Origin: Halomonas campaniensis
Lineage (GTDB): Bacteria; Pseudomonadota; Gammaproteobacteria; Pseudomonadales; Halomonadaceae
Length of the DNA: 61,128 nt
Direction of reading: 5' to 3'
NCBI RefSeq assembly: GCF_002211105.1
Contig: NZ_JPUA01000028.1
Coordinates: forward strand, 6,210-67,337
Every line of letters begins with the position of its first letter. The stretch's first letter is position 1. The position numbers were made by a program, and so were the translations under genes. Below are positions 7,983 through 17,815 of the stretch, in pieces. The notes beneath the pieces were generated by a model. That model was not told the DNA's origin. It saw only the letters and a list, made by a program, of their open reading frames with translations, and did no database searches.

Positions 7983-9261
7983 AGCGATTGGTGCCATTGG
8001 GCTAGGGCTTTTATTGGTACTGATGATTCTGCGCGTACCGGTTGCCTTAACCATGCTGATTGTCGGGGTTGTAGGGTTCGCTCAGGTCATAAGCTGGGAC
8101 GCAGCCGTTGCACAATTAAAAACCGTCCCGGTTGAGGTGCTCTCTAACTACAGCTTCAGCGCCGTGCCCATGTTTATTTTAATGGGCGTACTCGCTGCCC
8201 ACTCGGGGATGGCCGGTAAGCTGTTTGATTCAACCCGCGTCATTTGCGGGGGGTGGAAGGGCGGCCTGGCGATTGCCGCGGTGGGCTCTTGCGGCATTTT
8301 CTCCGCAATCTCCGGTTCATCGCTGGCGACCGCGAGCACTATGACCCGGGTGGCGCTACCGGAGATGGAGCGCTATGGCTATAACCGTGGCTTAGCCACC
8401 GGTGCGCTTGCCGCAGGCGGCACGCTGGGCATTATGATTCCGCCCAGTATCGCGCTGCTGATTTACGCCATCCTTACCGAACAGTCCGTTGGTGATATGT
8501 TTATGGCGGGGCTGATTCCCGGCTTGCTGGGGCTGGTGATGTACTCCCTGACCATTACCGTGGTGATGTACCTGCGCCCCTCTCTGGCGGTAGCGGGCGA
8601 ACCCACTGCCTGGAAAGAGAAGCTGCTCTCGCTGACCGGCTTAGTGCCGTTCTTTGGCGTTTTTCTGGTGATGATTTTAGGTATCTATTTTGGTGCCTTT
8701 ACACCGACGGAAGGGGCCAGTGTCGGTGCGTTCGCCACGCTGCTCTACGCTCTGGTAAAAGGCATGCGCGGCGCCCAGCTATGGCACAGCGTACAAGAGA
8801 CATTGGCGCTCTCCGCGGTGGTCTTCTTTATGCTGGTAGGGGCTGAAACGCTGGGTTACTTCATCTCGGTGTCGCGCATTTCGTTCTCCATTACTGACCT
8901 GCTTTACGGTATGGATCTGACGCCCATCGTCGTGGTGCTGTGCATCCTGGCACTCTACTTTGTGCTGGGCATGTTTATGGACTCCATTGCCATGCTGGTG
9001 ATCACCGTGCCCGTGGTTTACCCGATTATTCAGGCCATGGGCATCGACCCGGTGTGGTTCGGTATTCTTACCGTGCTGACGGTAGAGTTGGGGCTAATGA
9101 CCCCGCCGGTGGGGATGAATGTGTTCGTGATTAAAGCGATGGCGCCGCATGTTGGGCTGGGGGAGATATTTAAAGGGGTAGCGCCTTTTGTGGTCTCTGA
9201 CTTAATACGATTAGCGCTATTAATCGCCTTCCCTATTTTGAGCACTCTGTTTCTGCTCTAG
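7972..9261 (+). CDS. TRAP transporter large membrane subunit (DctM type)
   Basis: A 429-aa polytopic protein of about 12 hydrophobic segments, the main transport subunit of the TRAP system encoded with the two genes before it. Typical DctM features are present, including the GGTLGIMIPPSIALLIYA segment and LTPPVGMNVFVIKAM near the C-terminus. ATG at 7972 is chosen because the overlapping arrangement with dctQ is normal; an in-frame start at 7948 is possible. Confidence 0.92.
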   Translation: MGSEAIGAIGLGLLLVLMILRVPVALTMLIVGVVGFAQVISWDAAVAQLKTVPVEVLSNYSFSAVPMFILMGVLAAHSGMAGKLFDSTRVICGGWKGGLAIAAVGSCGIFSAISGSSLATASTMTRVALPEMERYGYNRGLATGALAAGGTLGIMIPPSIALLIYAILTEQSVGDMFMAGLIPGLLGLVMYSLTITVVMYLRPSLAVAGEPTAWKEKLLSLTGLVPFFGVFLVMILGIYFGAFTPTEGASVGAFATLLYALVKGMRGAQLWHSVQETLALSAVVFFMLVGAETLGYFISVSRISFSITDLLYGMDLTPIVVVLCILALYFVLGMFMDSIAMLVITVPVVYPIIQAMGIDPVWFGILTVLTVELGLMTPPVGMNVFVIKAMAPHVGLGEIFKGVAPFVVSDLIRLALLIAFPILSTLFLL

Positions 9262-9355
9262 TCAGCTTGCGTCATCCGCTTGGTCTAAGCATTGTTTGGA
9301 TAGTGGCGATAAAGGCGTTATGCGAGCGCAAGTGTGTGGAGAGACTGACGCTGGT

Positions 9356-9384
9356 GCTTGATGAGCCGTCGCGGCTCATCAAGC
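9356..9384. terminator. 12-bp hairpin after the first TRAP operon
   Basis: GCTTGATGAGCC and GGCTCATCAAGC form a perfect 12-bp stem around a 5-nt loop, 95 bp after the dctM stop and about 40 bp before the LuxR-type gene. There is no T-run after it, so it may be a Rho-assisted terminator, an mRNA-protecting stem or an operator. Confidence 0.45.
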
Positions 9385-9424
9385 CATTACCGACAAGGGT
9401 TTATGGCTGTCAGTAGGTGAAACG

Positions 9425-10453
9425 ATGGAGATCAATAACAATAAGGCATCCACACGCCATGGCAATGCCGATCTATTGCAGCGTTTCAGCCGTGCGTTAA
9501 TGGAGCTGACGGAGCTACCAAGATGCTCGATGCCTGAAAGGTGGCTATGTGAAGCCGTACAAGGCTTCGCTAATATTGTGGGTTTTGATGCCGCCTGGTG
9601 GGGGCAACTTTATCTACCCTCGGATACCTCGTCATCTATCTTTTCACCCAGTGTCATGATGGATGGCAGCTTGGGGCTGAGTTCATCATTTGCCCAAGAG
9701 TGGCATAGTATTTCCGGGGTGGATCGGTTCGCCAAGGCTTCAATATCCTACCTGGGCAAAGCCGTGCGGGGAGGCCATGACGATTTACCCAATACGGATT
9801 GCACCGAGGTTGAAGCTTTTTGTCAGCGGCATGACATCTTGCATAGTATGGCCGTAACGCTAGAGTTTCCCTGCAGCGGTATGCTGTTTTTTGTGTCGAT
9901 TTATCGCAGCAAAACAAGCAGTGAATTCGATAGGCTTGATGCAGTGCTGATGGAGGAGTTTCTTAACCATCTGGCGTATTACTGGAAGCAGTACCTAGCC
10001 AAAATTCGTTTTGATGACCTGACCAATGGCTGGGATAGCTATGCCCTTTCCAACAGGAAGGGAGAGCTCCTTTATATAGGTAAAGAGGTTCGCGTAGCGC
10101 TCGAACGAAAATATGCTGGCTGGCAAGGCTCTAGCCTCCCACGCCTTATCTCTGATCAGTTAAGCACGGCACCGCACACGCTAATGTCTAATGAACACAA
10201 AGGCATCAATGTGCACCATTGCGGCGACCTCGTTGCCCTGACGCTATGTTCCCATCAGCGTTCAAACGTGCTTTCCCCGCGTGAATTAAGTGCCGCTAGG
10301 CTCTATGCTCAAGGCCACTCGCATAAACAAGTCGCTCGAATGCTGGGGATCACCCCGGCAACAGCAAGAACGTATCTGCGTAGCGCTTATGTCCAGCTAG
10401 GTGTTAGCAACAAAGTAGAACTGCTTTCAGCGCTGCGTCAGCCTGGCGAGTGA
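9425..10453 (+). CDS. LuxR-family transcriptional regulator
   Basis: A 342-aa protein with a C-terminal LuxR-type helix-turn-helix (about residues 270-335; LSPRELSAARLYAQGHSHKQVARMLGITPATARTYLRSAYVQLG). The N-terminal 250 residues look like a cytoplasmic sensory domain, with no membrane segment and no clear receiver or acyl-homoserine-lactone signature. It lies between the TRAP operon and a convergent serine-hydrolase gene and might control either. I do not recognise a specific named member. Confidence 0.8.
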   Translation: MEINNNKASTRHGNADLLQRFSRALMELTELPRCSMPERWLCEAVQGFANIVGFDAAWWGQLYLPSDTSSSIFSPSVMMDGSLGLSSSFAQEWHSISGVDRFAKASISYLGKAVRGGHDDLPNTDCTEVEAFCQRHDILHSMAVTLEFPCSGMLFFVSIYRSKTSSEFDRLDAVLMEEFLNHLAYYWKQYLAKIRFDDLTNGWDSYALSNRKGELLYIGKEVRVALERKYAGWQGSSLPRLISDQLSTAPHTLMSNEHKGINVHHCGDLVALTLCSHQRSNVLSPRELSAARLYAQGHSHKQVARMLGITPATARTYLRSAYVQLGVSNKVELLSALRQPGE

Positions 10454-10463
10454 AAAGTGCCGC

Positions 10464-10488
10464 GGCCTTGGCTTGGTATGCCAAGGCC
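10464..10488. terminator. bidirectional hairpin between convergent genes
   Basis: GGCCTTGGC-TTGGTAT-GCCAAGGCC is a perfect 9-bp stem between the stop of the LuxR-type gene and the stop of the serine-hydrolase gene on the other strand. Its position between convergent genes suggests a shared terminator. A proper T-run is lacking on the plus strand. Confidence 0.5.
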
Positions 10489-10513
10489 CGGTAAGCGTCG
10501 TTTTAACTGATTT

Positions 10514-11782
10514 TTACTGAGAAACAAGCTCAGAAAGTTTGTCGAAGAAGGCGAAGTTGTCGTCGTCCCAGCCGTTGGCATCTGGCGTGTGGCTCAACTT
10601 CACCACCACGGTTTGGTTGTCCGGGTCGATATAGATGTATTGGTTGTAGATACCCATGGCGGTGTACGCATCGCTATCAGGGAAGGTCCACCACTGATAT
10701 TGATAGCCGAGGTCGGCACCTTCCGAAATATGCTCATAGCCAGGGTCGGACACCGTGGCCTCTGTTACCCAACTGGCGGGTATCACCTGGTTGCCGTTGG
10801 CTTCGCCCATATTGAGCATCATCAGGCCGAAGCGGCCAAGGTCGCGCAGGGTGGCGTTAAAACCAGCGCCATAGAACTCATCGCCACCATCCATAATCCA
10901 GAAACCATCTGCTTCCATACCCGCGGGCTGCCAGATCTTTTCAGACATGTACTCAGCGACCGTGGTATCTAAAACGCTCGCCAGCACACAGCCCAGCACG
11001 CTGGTATCCAGGGTGGCGTAATTGAAGCGTTCGCCGGGTTCATACTCCGGTTCGGAAGAGGCAATGGCGTAATCGCACCAGCGGTAGTTGTTAGCCACAA
11101 GCGCATTGTCGTGCACTTCCGTAAGCTGGGTGTCTCCGCCGAACTCATAGACTTCTTCCCAGGCAACCCCGGAACGCATCCGCAGCACGTCGATGACGCG
11201 AACATCGCTGTAACCAGTGCCTTCTAACTCGGGTAGGTATTTGGTGACCTTGTCATCAAGGCTTTCAATTTTGCCCTCTTCCACAGCGACGCCTACCAAG
11301 GTCGCGAGAATTGACTTTGAGGCCGAGAATACCGCGTGCTGGCTGTCATCACTGAAGCCGTTGCGGTACTGCTCATAAACGATTTTGCCATCCTTGATAA
11401 CCAACAGCGCGTTGGTTCTGGTGTTCTCCAAATACTCCTCCAAAGGAACGTCGTTTCCTTCGAACGAGAAGTTGTCATTAATCTCAATTAAGTCTGTCTC
11501 CAGCGGCCATGGGGTTGATGAGGCGGCCACGCGGCGGGTGGCAAACATCTTGTCTAGCTGTTGGAACGTCAGAAAATTGAGGTCAGGGTTAAACATATTG
11601 GCCCGAGCATTCATCATTGTCTCGGTGCCCCACTGTTCCCCGATTGCTTGCTCCCCGTTTTCGGGTAGAGAAGCGGCCAAACAGGCCGTTGAGGTGAGAG
11701 AAACGATCGCGGCAAGATAGATAGCGTAGTTCTTGGAATAGTTCTTTGAATAGCTCGTGGAATTGTTCTTGGGAATAGTCAT
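10514..11782 (-). CDS. exported serine hydrolase, beta-lactamase (class C / esterase) family
   Basis: A 422-aa protein with an N-terminal signal sequence (hydrophobic segment YAIYLAAIVSLTSTACLAA). It has a beta-lactamase-fold domain with a catalytic SxxK motif in FSASKSILATLVG, followed by a Tyr motif in RFNYATLDTSVLG. Proteins of this family are esterases, D-aminopeptidases or penicillin-binding-like hydrolases; the substrate cannot be told here. The start at 11782 is chosen because AGGAGA precedes it and the signal peptide follows directly; a longer reading to 11857 would put 25 polar residues before the signal. It lies between two catabolic blocks with no obvious link to them. A Cys in STAC could be a weak lipobox. 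Confidence 0.8.
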   Translation of the reverse strand: MTIPKNNSTSYSKNYSKNYAIYLAAIVSLTSTACLAASLPENGEQAIGEQWGTETMMNARANMFNPDLNFLTFQQLDKMFATRRVAASSTPWPLETDLIEINDNFSFEGNDVPLEEYLENTRTNALLVIKDGKIVYEQYRNGFSDDSQHAVFSASKSILATLVGVAVEEGKIESLDDKVTKYLPELEGTGYSDVRVIDVLRMRSGVAWEEVYEFGGDTQLTEVHDNALVANNYRWCDYAIASSEPEYEPGERFNYATLDTSVLGCVLASVLDTTVAEYMSEKIWQPAGMEADGFWIMDGGDEFYGAGFNATLRDLGRFGLMMLNMGEANGNQVIPASWVTEATVSDPGYEHISEGADLGYQYQWWTFPDSDAYTAMGIYNQYIYIDPDNQTVVVKLSHTPDANGWDDDNFAFFDKLSELVSQ

Positions 11783-12195
11783 GGGGTCTCCTAGCGAGGG
11801 TAGGGCTGGCCTAAGTGGCCATGAGGTGCCCGCGGTTGAGGCGTGCTCGCACCCCATACTAGAAAGAGTCTTTCGGGAAGTAACCCCTGCAAATGCAGAG
11901 GGGGGGGGCAGTGATAGTGGTAAAACAGATGTGGGCTAATAGAGGTTTAGGTTAGGGCCTGTTGAACTCAACAGGCCCTGATGGGCAGTCAGGTTGGCGC
12001 ACAATCGGCTTAATCAGCTTTTGAGCTCTGATAAAGGCGCATGAAAATTCAATAACAATATTTCTACTAGGTTTTGCTAACGCCCCATCTTCTGGTTGAG
12101 AAGGTTAGTCATCCACACGGATCTCACAGGCTTCAGGCTATTGGCTTCAACGTTGGTGACCTCTCATTGCCTGCCAGATAGCAACGGCTTTGCGC
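11783..12195. other. intergenic region between serine hydrolase and pobR
   Basis: I see no gene. The region contains a run of nine G at 11900-11908, a strong hairpin at 11954-11979, and presumably the promoter of the leftward serine-hydrolase gene. Confidence 0.6.
11954..11979. terminator. hairpin downstream of pobR
   Basis: AGGGCCTGTTGA and TCAACAGGCCCT are perfectly complementary with only two bases between them, giving an 11-bp stem with a small loop. It lies 217 bp past the pobR stop in the direction of pobR transcription. No T-run follows, so terminator function is tentative. Confidence 0.4.
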
Positions 12196-13101
12196 CTATG
12201 ACTGGGCGTGCTGGCGCAGCCGAAATTCCCGCGGCGAAAACGTGGTATTACGCTTAAAAAAGCGCGTGAAGTAGGCCGGTTCAGAAAAACCTAAACTGTC
12301 AGAGACCTGACCAATGGTCATATTGGTATAGGTGAGCTGGCGCTTGGCTTCCAGTAGCAGGCGTTCGTGTAGCAACTGCAGGGCGCTGCGCCCTGCGAGT
12401 TGGCGGCAGAGCAGGTTCAGGTGCGCGCTACTCACCCCGATCTGCTCGGCTAACTGCTCAATACTTGGCTGCTCGCGATAGTGGGCTTCGATCAGCGCTT
12501 GATAGTGCTCTAAATGCTGCCGTCCTTTGTCGCTTTGGCGGGGGCTATAGCGTTTTGCCGTGCGGCCTGCATAAGCACAAAGACGCGATAGCTCGACTAC
12601 CAAGGCTTGGGTAAGTGCTTCGAGTAGGCTGTTGCGCCCGGGGGCGGGCTGGCGGTACTCCTGGTCGACCTGAGCCACCAGCGTGGCAATTCTGTCGGTC
12701 TGGTTGGGCTGGAGCAGCGGATAGAAGTCAGCTTTTTTTAGCGTACTGTTTTCACCCATTAGTGCATGTAAGTGGTCGGCCAGCGGTTTGGCCAGGGTGA
12801 TAATGTGTCCTTCCACATCCGGTGAAAAGAGAAAGCCGTGAATAGCCATCGCGGGCACAACGATAGCGCTGGGACTCTGAAGCTGATGGCTTGTCCCCTC
12901 CAGTTCCAGATCAACGCTACCGTGAGAAACAAATAGAATATGCACGAGATCAGCGTGGCGATGAGGGCGGATACGCCAGTCATGTAGCTGGCTGCGCTCG
13001 GGGATCGACTCACAGTGGAGCAAGTCGGGCGTGGGCCAATGCTGCGTCTCGCCATACAGCTTAAATACTGGAACGGACGTTGCCGACGAGGCTGGCATCA
13101 C
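12196..13101 (-). CDS. pobR: AraC-family activator of pobA
   Basis: A 301-aa AraC/XylS-type regulator: an N-terminal cupin-like effector domain (about residues 15-150) and a C-terminal pair of helix-turn-helix motifs (IEQLAEQIGVSSAHLNLLCRQ and IGQVSDSLGFSEPAYFTRFFKRN). It is transcribed away from pobA across a 143-bp intergenic region. This is the usual arrangement of the pseudomonad AraC-type PobR, which activates 4-hydroxybenzoate hydroxylase when 4-hydroxybenzoate is present. The symbol rests on family and divergent position. Confidence 0.87.
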   Translation of the reverse strand: MMPASSATSVPVFKLYGETQHWPTPDLLHCESIPERSQLHDWRIRPHRHADLVHILFVSHGSVDLELEGTSHQLQSPSAIVVPAMAIHGFLFSPDVEGHIITLAKPLADHLHALMGENSTLKKADFYPLLQPNQTDRIATLVAQVDQEYRQPAPGRNSLLEALTQALVVELSRLCAYAGRTAKRYSPRQSDKGRQHLEHYQALIEAHYREQPSIEQLAEQIGVSSAHLNLLCRQLAGRSALQLLHERLLLEAKRQLTYTNMTIGQVSDSLGFSEPAYFTRFFKRNTTFSPREFRLRQHAQS

Positions 13102-13155
13102 CGGTATCTCCTATACGACTAAGGTGGGGTAATAAAGCGCTAAATGTCCAATTAT

Positions 13156-13167
13156 TGATCTAGATCA
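13156..13167. promoter_or_regulatory. palindrome in the pobR-pobA intergenic region
   Basis: TGATCTAGATCA is a perfect 12-bp palindrome about 78 bp upstream of pobA and 55 bp upstream of pobR. It sits where a shared operator would be expected. AraC regulators usually bind direct rather than inverted repeats, so the identity of the binding protein is open. Confidence 0.35.
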
Positions 13168-13211
13168 TGCCTTATTATGCGGCGTGTTTCATTGAAAAAT
13201 ACAAGTCATAA

Positions 13212-14429
<1,218 letters not shown>

Positions 14430-14845
14430 CCTCTTTCTCCATTGATCCTCCTTGCCCAGGCTGATGCTTGGGCTTTTTTGCACCTTCTCGCTCAGTTTAA
14501 ACAGCGTTTTCGTGGACTATTCCCTTGGTCTAAGTGAGTAATGGCGGTGGAGGTTTCCGCTTGAGCGTGACGAATTAAATGTGAGCAGATCCCCTCCAGT
14601 GTGCACAGTATTGGTGCGCTGTGATACTGGCCAAGGCATTCGACTATTTGGCTAGCCGACTAGCTATTCTTACTGAATCGATCTATCTCATTGATAATAT
14701 TTATTTTAAATTTATCCGGCGAGTTTTTTGCAAAAAAAAGAATAGATTTACGTCTGGGTATTTACTTTACTTTTCATGTGATGTTGAATGTTTTCTGCTA
14801 GGATTACCTGACATTCAACACAAAAACAAATAGGGCTAATGACCA
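14430..14845. other. intergenic region between pobA and the second TRAP operon
   Basis: After the pobA terminator the sequence is AT-rich and carries no convincing gene. A short open frame at 14621-14833 lacks a ribosome-binding site and any family resemblance. A promoter for the TRAP operon is expected here. Confidence 0.55.
14454..14479 (+). terminator. intrinsic terminator after pobA
   Basis: GCCCA and TGGGC form a short GC-rich stem around a 10-nt loop, directly followed by six T. It begins 25 bp after the pobA stop codon. Confidence 0.65.
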
Positions 14846-15886
14846 ATGACCAGCCAAAAAAAGCTACGGCTCGACACTACTCGCCGACTGACCCGCTTGA
14901 GCGCCGTATGCGCTGGGGTACTGCTCAGCACCAGTGTGTTAGCGGATAATATCAACCTCAGCTATGCCTTCTTTGCGCCTTCTCAAACCTTTCCCGCCGT
15001 GCAGATGGAGCACTGGGCGAAAGAGCTTAACGAAAGAACCGATGGCCAGGTAAACGTCAACACCTTCCCAGGCGGAACGTTGCTGACGGCTGCCAATATG
15101 TTCGATGGCGTCTTAAACGGTGTTGCCGATATCGGCCTTTCTGCTACTTCATACGAGCCGGGACGTTTTCCGTTACTCAATTTGGCCGGAAATCTAACGG
15201 GTATCGACGTGAATTCGCAGACTGCCAGCCAGGCAGTGTACGAACTGATCAAAGAGTTTCCTGCGGAGACGCTGGGCTTGGAAGATTTCAAAGTCATTAC
15301 GGCATTCACCTCCGAGCCAGGCTACCTACATACGCAAGAAGCAGTGACGTCGCTGGAGGATCTTGAGGGCCAAGAGATCAGGGTGCCAGGTGACAGTACG
15401 GCCGTTGTTCAAGCCCTTGGTGGCGTGCCTGTGGGTCTCACCCAATCGGAAACGGGGGAGGCCCTTCAGGCGGGTATCGTTAATGGCTATGTAGGTTCCC
15501 GTGAGACGCTGATGGATTTACAGTATGCCCGCAATGTGAGCTATATCACTGACTATCCTTTGACCAACGTTGTCTTCGTTGCGGTGATGAATCAGCAGCG
15601 GTGGGACGCTTTACCTGAAAACGTTCAGCAGGAGATCGATGCATTGGGTGCCGAAATGGCCTCCTATGCAGGTAAGTACCTAGATGAACACATCCAGGAA
15701 TCCTTGACGTGGGCTGCCGAGAACCATGACCTTGAACAGCTCACCTTGTCCGAGGAGGAGGCTGAGCGCTGGTCGACCTTGCTGGAGCCCATCAATGAAC
15801 AACGGCTGGAAGAGGTGGCTGCTCAAGGGCTTCCTGCCTTTGAGTTGCGCGATCGGTTTATTGAGCTGATCGAACAAAACCAATAA
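14846..15886 (+). CDS. TRAP transporter substrate-binding protein (DctP type)
   Basis: A 346-aa periplasmic binding protein with a twin-Arg-containing but ordinary Sec-like signal ending STSVLA. The LEGQEIRVPG segment holds the arginine expected to bind a carboxylate. It is a close paralogue of the orphan binding protein at 48017-49081: both mature proteins share the block VQMEHWAKELNERTDG and many further stretches. It is followed by its own dctQ and dctM. The position after pobA suggests import of 4-hydroxybenzoate or a related arylcarboxylate, which is inference. Confidence 0.9.
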   Translation: MTSQKKLRLDTTRRLTRLSAVCAGVLLSTSVLADNINLSYAFFAPSQTFPAVQMEHWAKELNERTDGQVNVNTFPGGTLLTAANMFDGVLNGVADIGLSATSYEPGRFPLLNLAGNLTGIDVNSQTASQAVYELIKEFPAETLGLEDFKVITAFTSEPGYLHTQEAVTSLEDLEGQEIRVPGDSTAVVQALGGVPVGLTQSETGEALQAGIVNGYVGSRETLMDLQYARNVSYITDYPLTNVVFVAVMNQQRWDALPENVQQEIDALGAEMASYAGKYLDEHIQESLTWAAENHDLEQLTLSEEEAERWSTLLEPINEQRLEEVAAQGLPAFELRDRFIELIEQNQ

Positions 15887-15902
15887 TGCCTACGCTCTTT
15901 GT

Positions 15903-15926
15903 CTGGGCGCATATCTTTGCGCCCAG
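15903..15926 (+). promoter_or_regulatory. intercistronic hairpin between dctP and dctQ
   Basis: CTGGGCGCA-TATCTT-TGCGCCCAG is a perfect 9-bp stem in the 73-bp gap between binding-protein and membrane-subunit genes. Such stems often protect the 3' end of the binding-protein message or partly end transcription. There is no T-run after it. Confidence 0.45.
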
Positions 15927-15959
15927 TAAGCGCCATGTTGATAGACCTAGGTAGTTACC

Positions 15960-16436
15960 ATGAATAAATTTAATTGGGTAATTAGCCGTCTCTTACTCTA
16001 TGTAGCCGGTTCGGCATTGCTGATGATGGTGTTTCTGGTGGTCGGTAATATCGTAATGCGCCAAGTCAGCTCTTCATTTGGTGGCACCACCGAACTGGTT
16101 GGTTGGCTAACTGCGGTGGTAGTTGCACTATCGCTCGCTTACTCCCAGCTTACCAAAGCCCATATTGAGCTGGACTTGCTGGTCGAACATTTGCCCGCCC
16201 GTCTGCAAAGCGTTCTCTACGTCTTGGTCTCAGGCGCAAGTTTTTTATTCTTCTCCATGGTGGCTTGGAAACTTTGGGAGTATGGCTTTAGCGCTATGCA
16301 AAGGGGCTCTTTATCGCAAACGCTGCGTATTGCGTTTTACCCCGTTGTTTATCTAGTGGCACTAGGGTTTTCTGCTTTTTGCTTGGTTCTTTTAGCAGAC
16401 TTTTTGAGTGGTTTAAAAAAGGTGGTCACACAATGA
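15960..16436 (+). CDS. TRAP transporter small membrane subunit (DctQ type)
   Basis: A 158-aa membrane protein with four hydrophobic segments and the DctQ-like GGTTELVGWLTAVVVALSLAYSQ region. Its stop overlaps the next start as ATGA, so it is translationally coupled to dctM. Together with the neighbouring binding protein it forms a second TRAP transporter. Confidence 0.87.
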   Translation: MNKFNWVISRLLLYVAGSALLMMVFLVVGNIVMRQVSSSFGGTTELVGWLTAVVVALSLAYSQLTKAHIELDLLVEHLPARLQSVLYVLVSGASFLFFSMVAWKLWEYGFSAMQRGSLSQTLRIAFYPVVYLVALGFSAFCLVLLADFLSGLKKVVTQ

Positions 16437-17722
16437 GTATGACGCTGGTAGCTTTGTTAGGCGTGCTCTGTTTGTTTCTTCTTATTTTGTTAAGAATGCC
16501 GATTAGCTTCGCTATGTTTATGGTGGGTTTTTTTGGCATGCTTTACATGACTAGCCCTATTGCCGCGTATAACGTTATTAGCTCAGGCATCTGGGAGCAG
16601 TTATCGGGTTACTCTCTTAGCGTCATACCCCTATTTATTTTTATGGGGGAATTACTGTTTCGCTCGGGGATAACGGAAAAGATATTTGCAGCTGCCTATG
16701 CCTGGATAGGCCATTTCCGCGGCTCCATGGCCACAACGACGATCCTTAGCAGCGCAGGTTTTGCAGCGGTTAGCGGCTCGAATACGGCCACGGCGGCCAC
16801 TGTCGGTACCATTGCTCTCCCCGAAATGAAGAAATTTGGCTATAACCGTGCGCTCAGTGCTGGCAGTGTCGCGGCGGGGGGCACGCTGGGAGTTATCATC
16901 CCACCAAGCTCTGTGCTGATTGTTATTGCGCTGCAAGCCGAGCTGGCTATCCGCGATCTGTTTCTGGCGAGTATTGTCCCCGGACTTATTCTGGTCGTGC
17001 TGTTCATCGCGACGATTGGACTGCTCTGTCGCCGTCGCCCCGATATGGGCCCCGCAGGTGTGCGTTCGAGCTGGTCCGTAAGGTGGCGTTCGCTGAAAGG
17101 TATTATCGAAATTGGTGCCCTTTTTACACTGGTACTGGGTGGGCTATTTGCGGGCTGGTTCACCTCGACAGAGGCTGCTGCGGTGGGCTGCATTGGTGCA
17201 ATGGTCATTACCCTGATACAGGGAAAGCTCTCCTGGGCCGTCTTAAATGAGGCCATCGCGAATGCACTCAAGTCATCGGCCATGATCTTGATGTTGGTTG
17301 CTGGAGCGGTCATCTTCGGGCGCTTTCTTACCATTACGAGACTGCCTTACATGGTGGGCGAGTGGGCGGCGGCACTGCCCTTGCCAGCGATAATGGTAAT
17401 GGCCTGTATCCTATTGATCTATGTGATCGGCGGAGCGCTAATGGATGCGATGGGATTTTTAATTATCTCAATCCCGATTTTCTTTCCCGTAGCGCTTGCC
17501 TTGGGTTACGACCCCATTTGGTTCGGCGTGGTGGTCTGTATCGTTACCAGTATGGGGGCGATTACCCCGCCGGTGGGGGTGAACGCTTTCATTGTAAAGA
17601 GCCTGGATGCAGAGTTACGAATGGGTGAGACATTCCGTGGAGTGGGTTACTTCATGCCCCCTTATCTGCTGTGCATTGCCTTGCTGTTAGTACTCCCTCA
17701 GATCGTACTGTTCGTCCTTTAG
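16433..17722 (+). CDS. TRAP transporter large membrane subunit (DctM type)
   Basis: A 429-aa protein with about 12 membrane segments and the DctM signatures GGTLGVIIPPSSVLIVIA and ITPPVGVNAFIVKSL. ATG at 16433 overlaps the dctQ stop (ATGA). An ATG at 16439 is also possible, and a longer reading to 16379 would lie inside dctQ. It may serve two binding proteins, since a paralogous binding protein at 48017-49081 has no membrane subunits beside it. Confidence 0.91.
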   Translation: MSMTLVALLGVLCLFLLILLRMPISFAMFMVGFFGMLYMTSPIAAYNVISSGIWEQLSGYSLSVIPLFIFMGELLFRSGITEKIFAAAYAWIGHFRGSMATTTILSSAGFAAVSGSNTATAATVGTIALPEMKKFGYNRALSAGSVAAGGTLGVIIPPSSVLIVIALQAELAIRDLFLASIVPGLILVVLFIATIGLLCRRRPDMGPAGVRSSWSVRWRSLKGIIEIGALFTLVLGGLFAGWFTSTEAAAVGCIGAMVITLIQGKLSWAVLNEAIANALKSSAMILMLVAGAVIFGRFLTITRLPYMVGEWAAALPLPAIMVMACILLIYVIGGALMDAMGFLIISIPIFFPVALALGYDPIWFGVVVCIVTSMGAITPPVGVNAFIVKSLDAELRMGETFRGVGYFMPPYLLCIALLLVLPQIVLFVL

Positions 17723-17815
17723 CGTTCGCCCGATTAGATGAATGGTTATAAATCTTATGCCTATTTACTTGAAATTTCATGTGATAAGTCCAGCGAGGTG
17801 GCTGAGGTGACTATA

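Noticed and set aside
11757..11939. Small plus-strand frame near the serine-hydrolase start
   Set aside because: It is antisense to the signal-peptide region and includes a G-run; no ribosome-binding site or similarity.
14621..14833. 70-codon frame between pobA and the second TRAP operon
   Set aside because: No ribosome-binding site, AT-rich promoter-like sequence, and no recognisable motif.
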